Assembly: GCF_022458985.1 (NCBI RefSeq)
Contig: NC_061773.1
Coordinates: 2,114,001-2,178,000, forward strand
DNA: 64,000 nt
Source: Mugil cephalus
Lineage: Eukaryota > Chordata > Actinopteri > Mugiliformes > Mugilidae
Direction: 5' to 3'
The position numbers and the translations under genes are program-made. Below, in pieces: positions 24,598 to 36,687 of this stretch. Positions within the stretch are counted from its first letter, which is position 1. Each line of letters opens with the position of its first letter. Below the pieces are notes generated by a model. The model ran no database searches and was not told where the DNA came from. It saw only the letters and a list, made by a program, of their open reading frames with translations.

Positions 24598-25934
24598 GGT
24601 CATTTTAATTGTGCCTGCAGACAGTGGTACCAATCCAGCATAAAGTTGACGTAATACAGAGCATGCTCTGTGCTGACTGGGTGTGGCACTTTCTTTCCTT
24701 TGTGTCCCCACTGATGCTTGGTACCTGCGATAGAGACATATTCGTGCAAGCTTTTGTGTACATTTTATAATACACGACCACTTTTTCTGTCAAATTAATT
24801 TCTGGTTTAAACACACACACACAGATTATTACGTGTCAATCTATAACCTTCATTCACACTCTGCAGCATTTTTATGACTAAATGTAATTTGGGCTTTCCT
24901 CTTAGATCGTCTGCAGCACACTGTAGTAAAAATCCTTTTTTTTTTCTTATTTCTTGTCTTGTGTCATTCACAAATGTGGTTTTTCTGTCTTGATCTGTAT
25001 GGCATCTATGGTCAGGTCTGGCTCACTGTGTAACAAATGGCCTGCTTGACTTAGCTCTGTAATCTAATCAACCTGCTTTATTGTGGAGAACTCGCTCTCC
25101 TCTCTTTCCCTCCCCCTCTGTCTCGCTCTCTCTGCTCATCTCACTTTCGATGGTTTTTCCAGATCCAGCTCCGACCTGTCATTATGGCCCCTTTCAAAGT
25201 TTCCTATCAGCATTAAGAGCGCCGGCATTTCTACCCTCTAACAGCTTGTGTGTCAGGCACTAACACTCACGTACAAAAAAAGCGAACAACTGCCTTTGAG
25301 CTGGACTCTATCAGTAATACTAGCCGTCCAACCAGATGTTTCCATTAGCAATTGATCCCTCTGGTTCTCAAGGAATTCCCATGGGGGTCATAGATTCAAT
25401 TTTTCTTTTCCAACACTGTCGGTGTAGAATATCTGTAAGCATTTCAAGACACTGAACTCAGTGTGTGTCGTGTTTCAAACCTAAACAGATGTTTAGATAT
25501 CTCAGTCAAACAGGGGAAATAGGGAATAAACACACTGCTAAGATTTCTTTTCTTTTATGAAGGTGATGTGGGGTCCAACCTGACAAGGCTCATCTTACAC
25601 AGCAGCATATTTACAGCTGTAATCTTATTTCATTCACCGATCATAATTTAACCACTCTCTGTGTGTGTAGGCTCTGGAAAATTCCATGCACACAAAAATG
25701 GGTGTCATTGCAAATAAACTTAGGATACGCTAATAGGACTGAATATCTGTTCTGGAAGTTCTGACATAAAGGTTGCAGCGAAACAATAGTGTAATTATGT
25801 TTTAAATTGTGTTTAAGTTGATAATGAAAGTGAGATGTTGCATATCAACTTTGACTGACCCTGTAATACCCCTAAATATCAGTAGAATTTGGTGTCAGTT
25901 AAGACAGGGGAACTCGTAAAACTAACCTAAATTT

Positions 25935-26046
25935 ACACAGAATGGGCATTACATTATGACCACCTTCCTAATGTGTAGATCTGCCCTGTGCCTCCAAAAC
26001 ATTTGTGACCCATCAAAGAATGGACATGGGCCTTCTGGGGGTGCCC
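25935..26046 (+). repeat. Left-end fragment of Tc1/mariner-like element
   Basis: The sequence 'cattacattatgaccacctt', then 'cctaatgtgtagatctgccc' and 'atgggccttctgggggtgcc' match the left part of the Tc1-like family. Confidence 0.6.
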
Positions 26047-26052
26047 AAATCA

Positions 26053-26240
26053 TTTTTTGACTTACTGTTACAATATCAATAAAAATACCAACGTGGTTGC
26101 TAAAAAATGTGTTTTTTCTTGTTTTCCAAAAACATTCAAATATGACTTGGGCAATTAGAATTATAATTATAATTACAAAACATCTATTTGACCTACAATG
26201 GTGTAATTGTAATAACCGGTATGCTATTAGGCTAATGGTA
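26053..26240 (+). repeat. Unclassified dispersed repeat, copy A
   Basis: Shares 'ttttttgacttactgttaca', 'atcaataaaaataccaa', 'tcaaatatgact' and 'atgctattaggctaa' in the same order with 34316-34434. It starts directly after the Tc1-like fragment. Confidence 0.55.
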
Positions 26241-27668
26241 TAAATAACTGAGATATGTTAAACATGTTATTATCAATGCAAAGATCTGAAGAAATATTGT
26301 ATGATATGTGTTTTGTGTGAAGGCATGAACTGGTTATTACCCTGGATATGCTGAAGCAGTTCTTGTTTCTACATCCTCCTCATCACAGCGCTGAGGACAG
26401 ATGAAGGAAACTGCATCCCTATAAAGATCTGTTCCTAGGGAGTGGTGAGCAATAAAGAGACGTTCAGATCAATCAGAGCTGTCCAGCTGCCTGGGTGGTG
26501 TCACAGACTCATCTCTAGTTTCACTGTGCAGATAAAAATTAGAAAAATACATACAATCTGACAAAGAAAAAAAACCCAGTAACCTTTGTATCTTTTTATG
26601 TGAGCTTGGTGGTATTTTCTAACAGGAATGGGAAACTGGAACATGTGGCGAGGATGCAGTGACCTATTAAAAGCTACAGGCCTGTCAGTGCTGAGACAAG
26701 GGATCATCTGTGGAAAACGATGACCTCCCTGAAGGGCTATTGTGCCTCGGCTGCAGAGCATTGTCAGGAGGGAGCGGAGATGGCTGAGTAGCACAGGCTA
26801 CATACGACCAAGAGACACGTTAATGGTTGAGAGTGATTGATGGCCATGTGTTTGGTATTTACTGTAATGGAGAGCTGCAGCGTGACACAATCTCATGCAT
26901 GTAAGCATTGTGGAGTGGTGCATGCATGAACGATGCAATGAATGATCAAGTTTTCCTCTTGATTTCTCAACATGTTGAGGTGAGAATTGTTGCACCTGTT
27001 TTTATCTTTTTTCTTATGTTCACACAATTGTATGAAGACATTAATACAACAATTATTGGTAAAAACAAAAAAAGAAATGAAGCAGAGACTTTCTTAAAGA
27101 CAGAATGATTTATAACCAGAAGACATGTCATCAAAACCCATATTTCCCTTTACTTCCTTATCACTCCACATCCTCTTTTGTTCCTGCCATGTAGCCTTAG
27201 CTCCTTCCATTAAAGATTTGCTGCACTGACGTCAGTTTTTTTCCTGCACTGCAGTGTGTCATATGATGCGAATGTTACTATCAGTTTAATGCACGAGTGT
27301 AGTCATAATCATAATCATTATTATGATCAGAGAAGACGCGCATTAACCTTAGTGTGCTTACAACCACACATCAGTTGCCCTGTGTACGTTTAGATTCACA
27401 ACATGCTTGTAGGCAAGCCTTAATTTGCTGTAGTCCAGACAAATCATCTTGCATGACTGTGTTTTTGTGTAAGACACATTTTTGTGTGTGTTTTGTGTTG
27501 GTGGTTTGATCATTTACTCTGCATGTCAAACTATTATTTGGTTAATTGTAAATCTGTCTAAATTACTAGAAATCATCTTCTGTTGGTCTAAAAATTAATA
27601 AAGCGCTTTAGATGATGCTAATGAGATGGATCAAAAATGATGAACAAAATCTTAAATTGTAATTAGAC

Positions 27669-27696
27669 AATTAATTCTGTCATGACAGAATTAATT
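27669..27696. repeat. Perfect 28-bp palindrome
   Basis: Symmetric about 27682/27683 with core CTGTCATGACAG and AATTAATT on both sides. There is no spacer. Confidence 0.9.
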
Positions 27697-28302
27697 ACCT
27701 GAATTAATTAATTATCTGGATAATCTTTTTTCCCCATACGTCATTATTGCAGTTTCACTGTGCGGTTTGCTACATTTCCTTGTGATTACTTAAATTTATT
27801 GCTAATTATCAACAGGTTGATCATTGGTTCGCTCTTTTACAAACCTACTTCTCATCCTGTCCAACTCAGAATCTGAATCTTATGATACATAATAAATGCA
27901 ATACTTAAAACACATTTGTCTGGTCATTTTCAAAGCAGGACTGTTCCTTGTAACAGATTTACAGTAGCTAATGTTATTTGAGATCTATTTCCTTTAACCC
28001 TGCACTGAAAAATCTAACTGTATCTGAGCTAAGCTTAACTGTCTATATCCTGCACATTAATATCGCTGACATCCTTAGTTCAACTTACAGCTTCTTCAAG
28101 TCATGCTACAGTAAATCTACCGAGCAGCCTTAACATTATGACTGTCTGATCATAATCAGTTGTTGAATAAATAACACAGATTATTTCATTATCATGGTAC
28201 TTCAGTGGGTGGGATATATCATCTTTAGTTTCATCAGCTCGTTGAGGAATTAACAGAAATGTGTGAAATGAAAAGAAACATATCACAGTGATAAAATACC
28301 AT

Positions 28303-28308
28303 TTTATT
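28303..28308 (-). terminator. Candidate pmel poly(A) signal
   Basis: Minus-strand AATAAA about 390 bp past the pmel stop at 28698, giving a plausible 3' UTR. Confidence 0.5.
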
Positions 28309-28697
28309 TGTTTCAGTTTAACAAACATGATAGTGTTCTGTTACGATTTAAATGACATTATCAAGAAATTGAACAATATGTGTTAACACTGATTTTCCAA
28401 TTGCTTCAGTATAAGTAGGCCACAAATAGGAGAATATGTTACGGCTTCTCTAAAGCCGTGTTAATACAAATGTTATAGGTCAAAATAAATACCTCTACAA
28501 ATGTGTTTTTTGTTTTTGTTTTTTTAAATGACACACATAACTCCTGATTTCAATGTGGTTTCTCCTTCACTTATCTGGTTCTGGCTTATTGGCTTGGAGT
28601 TACAGTATTGCTACCCACAGTATTATGCGTAGAAAGCCAATATGTTAGCAGATGAAGTAAAGGTGGAGTGCATAAATCTTCATGACGATGATGGTTT

Positions 28698-31600
28698 TCA
28701 CACAATCCTTCCCTGAAGCAGTGGACGGCTTTCACCTGGTGACTGTCGGCTCAGCAGGTTCCACAACAGCAAAGGCACCGATGTTACTGCTGAGCTGCCT
28801 CCACTGCTGGAGTCGTTTCTCAGTGGCTGGTACTGCTTGAACCGCCTGTTTACAAATGTGACACAGGTGAGACAGGTGAGGAGACCTCACTTATGACAAA
28901 GTGACAAAGTTATCAGTTCCAGTGGCATTAATTAAACTTCTATAGCGAAAAATAACATGCGTGACAAAAATATGTGTGGTCGATAAAAACACTTTTATTA
29001 GTGTTTAAATGTCTTAATGGTCTTGGGCCTTCTTATCTGTCTGACTTGCTTTTACCGTATCAACCCTTGCGAACCCTGAGGTCCTCCAGCACCGGGCTTT
29101 TAACAATACCACAAGTTAGATCTAGGACACACGGGGAGGCAGCATTTAGTTATTATGGCCCCCGACTGTGGAACAGCCTGGCAGAGAACCTCAGGGCCAC
29201 AGAGACTGTTGATACTTTTAAAAAGAGGCTCAAGACTCATCTCTTTAATGAGGCTTTTACATGATTTTATTTATTTGTTTACCAGTGTTGATTTACTGTT
29301 GATTATACATTTTTCCTGGTCCCTTCAAATTTGTTTTGATTGTGAGTGCACTGACTCGACGGCATAGCTTACAGTTAAAAGTAAGTTAACATTTGATATT
29401 CATGCTTTACAACATTAGGAATAAAATACAAAACAGAGAATAGTTACTGATCCTAAGAATGAGGGATGGCTGGTATAAATGGGCTAACAGGGCTAAGTCC
29501 TCCCAAGATATGACAAAATTATTTTTTTTAAATAACTTACAGATTGTTTTAAGTTTTCATGAAACTAATGGTAGCAACACCACCAAAAAGTCAAAAGAAA
29601 AATCTCTACATGGGCAGATTTTTCATTCTCAAATAACATTACCTACTTTTTCATTCATTTAATTCTTATAAGTGATTGACAGGTGTCGGGCCCCTTTATC
29701 ATTTGGTAAATCCAGTCAGCCCTCTGGTCATTGGTCAAAAGTGCTGCTGGTGTCAGAGTGGGAGGAGGAGCAAGAAGTTCATCTTTGGTGGCGTTAGCAT
29801 GAAAGAGGTGGATTACTTGATATCTAATCTATTTTCCTCAATGTCTTTGGAGGAAAAGTTGGAAGTAAAGATACTGGAATTGTGTCGGGCAAACGATGTT
29901 CATATAACTTAAAGGGATAAACGACAAATTCGTAAGTTTTGTGTTTCTTGGTTTGAAAGAAATGAGTGGTTAACAGCAAGTGTAGCCTGTTTTTTGGAGC
30001 AGATACTACAGCATGGACACAACAAGGCATTGTGCATTTGAAACATTTGGCGGACAAAATTAGAGAACATCAAAACAGCGCAAATCACATCGGAAACAGC
30101 ATCAAGCTGTTCATGTTATGGAAAGGCTTATTTAGCATTGCTGAATGCTTAGCGATGCTGGCTGCCACATGGGACATGGGTTCAATACACACTCAAAATA
30201 GATTTTTTCCCCCCATAGTGCGTTGTTGGTTGTTATAGTTTCAGTAAGCCAATATTCTCACCTAAAGCTACATAATTGAAGGTATTTAATTTTTATTAAT
30301 ATTTCCTAGAAGTTGCACTTTTTTATTTTGCATAATTTGTATAGGTATGTGTACCTGTAATTGATGTAACTGTGTGTATTGTAGGTTCCTTTTGCTGCTG
30401 TGTTATTAACTATCTGCTGTGTTTCACCACCAGGACCACTGATACCCAATGAGACCAGAACAAATTAGTTTTCATAAATGCTCCATCATTATTTGTAACT
30501 TTGTGCCTTTGTCCATATCTTACTTTCATAAATAAACTCACCTGTACATCAAACCAATGCAACAGATGACACAGGCGAGAACCATAACACCGAGCACTGT
30601 AGCAGCAGTTCCAGCTGGGGAACCCCCCGAGGCTGAAATAGAAGCACATTATACCAATAATTACAAAACAATTATCTATCTCTAAGCTATCTAAACTATC
30701 AATAAAGTTATTTTAGTGGTATTAATTCATTTTTTTTTTATTCACTCACCCACTGTCACACTGACTCTAGCACTTGCCATGGCAAGGCTGACATCATTAG
30801 TCAGGGAGACATTGAGGCAGAAAGTGCCGGTGTCATTGAAGAACTGACGAAGGATCATCTGACAGTCTGGAGAGGGTGTGGCTGCGCTACAGATAGTTTG
30901 TACCGGTGTGATACAGTCAGCGTCAGAGATGACAGTGCACACCTCGCTTGGCAAACTACAGGAAGGAGAGTAAGGATGAAAAGATGTTATTAAATAATTA
31001 AAAGGAAAACAACCCCAATGCCTATGTGTTACTTTCATAAATACAAATGAGAAAATTATATTAAACTATATACGACAAATAATCGATAATCAAAATAGTG
31101 TATTATAAGAACAGTATATCTATTAATGGTTAGTAATACTGTCTTTATATGTTGATTTATTCTCTATATATCTTTTCTGCATGGGAGTTTGCAACACTTC
31201 CTAATAAAGTGACTTTTGTGTTGTATATCTGTGTTTATATAACACAGGTTTTTGTAAATTAGACTCCAAATGTTTCAAAATCAATAAAGGGCTGGGTCAG
31301 TTTTAAGTCAGTCGGAGTTTGTTATGACTGTTATGACAACAAGAAGTTTAATTGATGAATAGTTAAGAAGCTTGTGCACTTTATGAATGTTATTACTCAC
31401 CTTCCCTGACATGTAATGGTGACATCCACAGCATTCTGATCCAACTCAGTGGCCATTGCTACAACATTGGACATCTGTACGATCTCGACACTTTCTATTC
31501 CCTCTGCAGGTTTGAAAGACGATGACAGAGATAATATGATTAAACCACATTGTTTCTGTTGAATAGAATAGAATAGAATAGAATAGAATAGAATAGAATA

Positions 31601-34600
31601 GAATAGAATAGAATAAAGCATATTGGCATAGGCTAAAGTATAATGAATGCTGATGGACGTACGGATAACATCTACAGATGTGGCGAGAGAGCCATAACGG
31701 TACACTGTACAGTCAGCAGTCAGCTCTGGTGCTTGTCTTTTGGCCAGAACAAGGGCAACCTGTGCTGGCTCTGCCTCCACTTCAACTTGAACTTCACCCT
31801 CGGCTGGAGCAACCTCTTCTTCACCTGCTAGTGGAGCCGGTGAAACAAGAGAAATTTTTATTTTAATACTTTTGCTGGGATTTGTTGTGATTTGATGTAC
31901 ATTTGTGGTGAAGGTTCACCTGCAGCAGCTACAGTAGCAGCAACTTCATTCTCAGTTTCCAGGACTTCAGCCTCAGCATCTGCTACAGCATCAGCTAGTG
32001 CCTCCTCCTCCACTACTGTGGCCTCAGTGGCAGCAGCAGCTACAATGTTATCCACAGGAGCTTCTGTTTCAGCTTGGACAGCGCCTGTGGCAGCAGCAGT
32101 GGCCTCGGCAGTTTCAACAGCAGCTTCAACAGCAGCTTCAGCGCCAGCAGTCACATCAGCATCTTGCTCTACGGCTTCATCTGCCACAGGAGCAACAGTG
32201 GCAGCGACCTCAACTGCTACTTCTCCTCCCTCTGCAGCAGGGGCAACTGAAGCAGCGGCATCAATCACAGGCACATTTTCTACAGTTACATCTGTCACAA
32301 CTGCGGTATCATCTGCAGCAGCTGCTTCAGCATCTACTGCAGTATCATCTGCAGCAGCTGCTTCAGCATCTACTGCGGTATCATCTGCTGCAGCTGCTTC
32401 AGCATCTGCTGGCTCTTCAGCTGCTGGTGCGACCGCGGCGTCGGTGGCCTCCTCTACTGCCGCAGCAACTGTCTCCTCAGCAGCAACATCTGCTTCTGCA
32501 GCAGGAACAGCAGTGTCAGCAGGTTCTTCTCCAGTGGGAACAGCGGCCGCATCAGCTTCTGCAGGGGCCACTGAAGCCACCGCTGCCGCCTCTGTGTCGG
32601 CATCAACGACTGTTTCTGCATCATCTGTGTTCGCGACTGCATCAGCTGGCTGCACGGAAGCAGCGAGTGGAGTGGCATCAGAAGCTGGAACGTCCAGAGC
32701 AATTGCATCTCCTCCCTCAGCTGGTGCAGCTGGGATGGCTGCAGGGGTGGCTGGTACCACAACTACTGCTGGAGCAGCAGAGGCATCCATAGGAACAACT
32801 GAAAGAAAAGTGTGAATCTGCTGAGCAAACATTATAAGTATATAAACTAAAAAAAAAATAAAAAACAAGCACTTAGTTTAAAATCTCACCAGCAGTGGGG
32901 TTTCCACAGCCATTGGGGATGCTGGCCATCAGGACAACCTGTGGTTTGAACGTCCCAACTGCCAGGTATGTGTGTGTGACAGTGAGATCTCTGGAGATCA
33001 GCGTTCCACTGTTGTCACCGAAGTCCCAGCTGAAGCTGATCTCTGCGTTGTTCAGGTACTGGCTGGGATCGTGGAGCTTGATGCTAAAAGCGATGGCTCG
33101 GTTCTGGATGAAGTTCTGGTCGTCCTGGTTTACATCATTGACTTGGGCGAGCGATACGGTGAATGGAACCTGGTCTGATGACGGAGCAGAGAGGATGTAG
33201 GGATGTTAAAAAGAGAGCTGCTTAACATGTCATGTGGAAATACAAAATAAGGAAATGTGGGGTGGGTCACCTGTGATGGTGAACACTGTGGAGGCATAAC
33301 CAAGGGGGATGAACTTGTCTTTGCCACGGCAGTGATAGATGACAACCTCCATGTTGTAGGAGCCCAGGGGCACATTGTCTGTACCGATGGTGAGTGAGGA
33401 GGATGGTCCATCTGCCACCTGCCAGTAACGCCCTTAGATACAGTAACATTATGGTTATTTATCGTGGCCTTGAAATTTTGTGAAATTTAGTTCAAGACAA
33501 CCATACTTTAGATTACTTCACTGCTATTGCTCACTGTGAAATGACAAAGATGACGCTAGGCTTAGGTGTGACTTCTTTTACTGTTATTTATTTACTGAAT
33601 AAAAAATCACAGATGTTTTTTCTTTAAGTTTCTTGAAGCCCAGCCTGAGTGTCGTTTTTGAGATGATGTGGTCATTGTTTCAGCCTGAATCTAAAATTCA
33701 GAGATATTGTCAGTGAGATGATTTGGGAAAATGTTAAGAAAGAGACTTTTCATGAGCAGTTTTACAGCCTTTTTTTTTTTTTTTTATGTCTGTACGGATG
33801 TTTGTGAACAGAGTTTTTTATGAGAATTGTCGATATAACAAAGTAATAATTGCATTTACAATATTTTTTCTTTCAACATAGCACCAGATTCTGAAGCCTG
33901 ACAAATAACAGAACTCAAATTAACCTTAGTAAATGTGACAAATGGATCATTTGAATTTACCCCAGGTCTTCCACACAAACACGTAGTGGGGCTTCCTGTT
34001 CTGGGTCCTGGTGAAAGGTGTCCCATCAGGGAAGACTCCATTTGACCCAGTGTCTTGGTCTGGATACACAGCCTGACCTTCCTGATACTGCTGACCTGAA
34101 AAACACACGAAATATCAATTACAGCTACAGGTTCAGGTAGCTACAGCTACAACGGACATCTGGTAAATTTAAATAATAAAATAATAGTAAAAAATAACTT
34201 CAACTGTCTTTTTCTTTTTTATTATGATGAAAATCGGTGGTTCACAGGTTTTAAAGTGGTTTAAATGTCAACACATTATAAGCATAATAATATAATTGCT
34301 ATATATATAAAAGTAATTTTTTGACTTACTGTTACAAAATCAATAAAAATACCAATATGCTTACTAAAAATATATATATTTTTTCCTCAAACGGTCAAAT
34401 ATGACTTAGGCAATTATGCTATTAGGCTAACGATAAGGAGTCTCTTAAACTACTATATGGAATGAATCTTGGAGTGACAACAATTGCAATGTAGAGATAA
34501 TTCTGCTTATTAAAGTTACTTTTGTTGCCATGTCTGCTGAATCTGCTAACTTCTATATATATATAAAACCTGCCGCAATGTTACTGGACATGTGGTCTTA

Positions 34601-35985
34601 CCATCCACGGTGCAGTTTTGGGCCCAGACCACCTGTCCATCAGGGAGCACTGTCTGATTTGGTGGGAAGTTCAGATTAATGTTGAAGGTTGCTCTTGCTC
34701 CAGTCAGGGTGGGTGCGTCGTTCTTTAGGTCAAAGGTCACTTCACCACCTTAAAGCAATATTTAACATCATTAGATAGAGAAAGAATTAAACAGCATCTT
34801 GGTTTTTAGAAACAAATGAAATAATAATGGGCCTCACCAGACCAACAGTTTCTGAACCTCGCGTCTCCGTCTCTCCACACCGGATACATCCTGGAGTTCC
34901 ATGATCGATAACGTGTAAACTGACTTCTTTGCTCTGCAGGAATATTGCATGTCAGTCTCTGAAATTATCCCTGCTAATAGGGCATCTAGTAAATACTACT
35001 GCTACTACTACTACTACTATCACTACTACTACTAATAATAATAATATTTGTGGGTGCCTTTCAGAGTCAATGTCACCTTAAATAAAACATCATAAGAATA
35101 AAACGTACAATGTATTATAAATATACAAATAAAAGCAGATTTAAAGAGTTCATAGAAATGAAATAAAAGGGAAACAGGTGAAACTGTTTTAAAAGGATGA
35201 GTTTTGAGTCTGGATCTGAAGCCTGTGGTGGTGCAACACGCTGGGTGGCTGGCGAGGATCGGAGAGTACGTGAGGGTGAGGATAACTGGAGAAGTTCAGA
35301 CAGATATGATGGTGAAGCACCTTGAAGTTACGAAGCAGGACCTTCTACTGCTGCTACCACTGAAAAACTGAGGTGATGTGGCCCATGGAGGGAGTTTGGG
35401 GCACGATACGAGTTGCAGCAGTTTGTGAGCAGTGGAAGTTTATGGAGACATTTAGAGGGCAGAACAAAAATAACAGAGTTACAGTAGCTGATACGTGAGG
35501 TGACGAGGGTGTGGACTGGAATGGCGCTGGTGGTGTGTAATGAGGGATGGGCAAAGTCGATTAATGTTGTTGACGTTGTTGTTGTAGATAAAGTGTCGTT
35601 GAGGATGACACCCAGACTTAACCGGAGGGGTCTGGTGGAGTTATCGGTGTTTTGTGAGTGTCTTTGGCTACAGAGGACTTAGAGAGGACTTCTGTTGTAG
35701 AGCTGCTCATTTGTAAGAAGCTGCAGGAGAATGTTTCTTAGTTGTATTCAAATAAATTAGTAGGATTTTAGAAATATTAACCATTTTTTGTGAGCTTATG
35801 TGAAGGAATCCATGTTTTTTTTTTTTAAGTTGACAGGGGTGAGGAGTGTGAGGGTTCTTGGCGGTGGGAGTCACACGACCTGCAATCCCCCTCAATCCCT
35901 TTCATGTGACTCTCAGCTGAGCATCAGTAATCCCAGTGAGAGGAATGAGGGCTCCCAGACGCCGGCTTTGTTCCCCAGCTAGTGA

Positions 35986-36016
<31 letters not shown>

Positions 36017-36687
36017 GAGAGAGATCTTTTTTGAGATGTTATCATGTAAACTACAACCTCTGTTACAAGACTGAGGATTTTTTTCTTTTTAATTTCCTAA
36101 ATGAAAATTACAATTTAAACCAAAGTACACACCATGGACAGATAAGTCTCTTAATAAGAAATAGTTTCTAAAAGTTTACACATCTGTCTTTCCTCCTTTC
36201 AAGAGAGTTTCAGGTTTGAAACAAGCGTTAAATGGCTTTTCAATTTGTTGTCCAAACTCAAAGATGTAAGCCTGTAATCGATTGGAAATGTGTGGATTTA
36301 AATTAGTCACAGTCTTCACAGTTAATCGCTTCCTCTATGTTAGTACAAATCATGTATAAGGTAAACTTTTAAGAAACTATCTGGGCACATATTCAGCTTT
36401 AACTTTCTTTTTAATGCCTGACATTGAGGTCGAATAATTTTATTTTGCAGATTTCCTTTTTTCTTATTTTGTATTTAAGAGCGGTGGATTTGATAGAAAG
36501 TTTCAATTTACACAAAATTTACACAAAATTACAAAAAGATTTCAGTAAAGTCAAAGTAGCTCAACTGATGCTTTTTTATGGGAAAAAATAAACTAAAACT
36601 ACACTCTTGCTTTTTATCTTCTTTTTAGATGTACTCACTTGCGTGGGCCAAGCTGAAAGCCGCGACGAGCAGCAGCAGAGTCCTCAT
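28698..36687 (-). CDS. pmel: Premelanosome protein Pmel, complete
   Basis: 820 aa in 12 exons: 36639-36687, 34838-34933, 34602-34748, 33961-34095, 33271-33432, 32890-33174, 31920-32798, 31663-31824, 31401-31503, 30750-30955, 30542-30632, 28698-28845. Pmel forms the amyloid sheets on which melanin is laid down in melanosomes. Signal peptide MRTLLLLVAAFSLAHA. The N-terminal domain has YRSWNSRMYPVW and LPDGQVVWAQNCTVDG. The PKD domain has the WDFGDNSGTLISRDLTVTH core. Exon 31920-32798 encodes the repeat domain. A KR before QAPEL sits at the family's processing position, followed by DCTVYRYGSLA. The Kringle-like domain follows (CQGSLPSEVC to FCLNVSL), then a membrane segment (GVMVLACVICCIGLMY). 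The short cytoplasmic tail carries a dileucine sorting signal (ESRPLL). Teleosts have two paralogues, pmela and pmelb; I cannot say which this is. Confidence 0.97.
28960..29290 (+). mobile_element. 3' end of a LINE (L2-like) in the last pmel intron
   Basis: An open frame at 28974-29264 encodes the C-terminal tail typical of fish L2/CR1-type reverse transcriptases: LLVFKCLNGLGPSYLSDLL, then YYGPRLWNSLAENLRATETV and FKKRLKTHLFNEAF. The element is antisense to pmel. The catalytic part is absent. Confidence 0.75.
29670..30110 (+). mobile_element. Decayed TTF-type zinc-finger piece, probable hAT transposase remnant
   Basis: In the last pmel intron, plus-strand frames read KRQIRKFCVSWFERNEWLTA and then, after a frameshift, FGADTTAWTQQGIVHLKHLA with REHQNSANHIGNSIKL. 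The order (RKF..WL..., F..FG..W...G...HL, KHE/REHQ..S..H) resembles the TTF-type finger of hAT transposases and ZMYM-like proteins. An upstream frame from 29800 (MKEVDYLISNLFSS) may be its start. Assignment is from memory of the motif. Confidence 0.45.
31560..31615. repeat. (GAATA)n microsatellite
   Basis: About 11 perfect pentanucleotide units in the short pmel intron 31504-31662. Confidence 0.95.
32300..32408 (-). repeat. Three tandem 36-bp coding repeats in pmel
   Basis: Three near-identical units encode AEAAAADDTAV plus one or two residues in the Pmel repeat domain. Unit differences are mostly synonymous, such as TAC/TGC changes. Confidence 0.85.
34316..34434 (+). repeat. Unclassified dispersed repeat, copy B
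   Basis: Matches 26053-26240 in order and orientation, with internal length differences. It lies in the third pmel intron. Confidence 0.55.
35150..35640 (+). repeat. Possible interspersed repeat in the first pmel intron
   Basis: The stretch 'aaaaggatgagttttgagtc', then 'gatctgaagcctgtggtggt' and 'gatgacacccagactta', has the character of a common fish interspersed repeat. It is more GC-rich than the flanking intron. Recognition is by impression only. Confidence 0.3.
35985..36012. repeat. (GT)n microsatellite
   Basis: About 13 GT units in the first pmel intron. Confidence 0.9.

Larger units (their letters stand above)
23400..28300. other. Intergenic DNA between prph and pmel
   Basis: No coding exon recognised in about 4.9 kb. 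It contains a GT microsatellite, a Tc1-like fragment, an unclassified repeat and a perfect palindrome, each listed separately. The first kilobase is C/T-rich on the plus strand and may hold filament-gene regulatory sequence, but I see no specific sites. Confidence 0.6.

Noticed and set aside
31892-32815. Long plus-strand frames (307 and 264 codons) opposite pmel exon 7
   Set aside because: They mirror the GCN-rich pmel repeat exon. Low-complexity Ala/Ser/Thr or Gln/Leu translations with no family signature arise from the codon bias of the real minus-strand exon.
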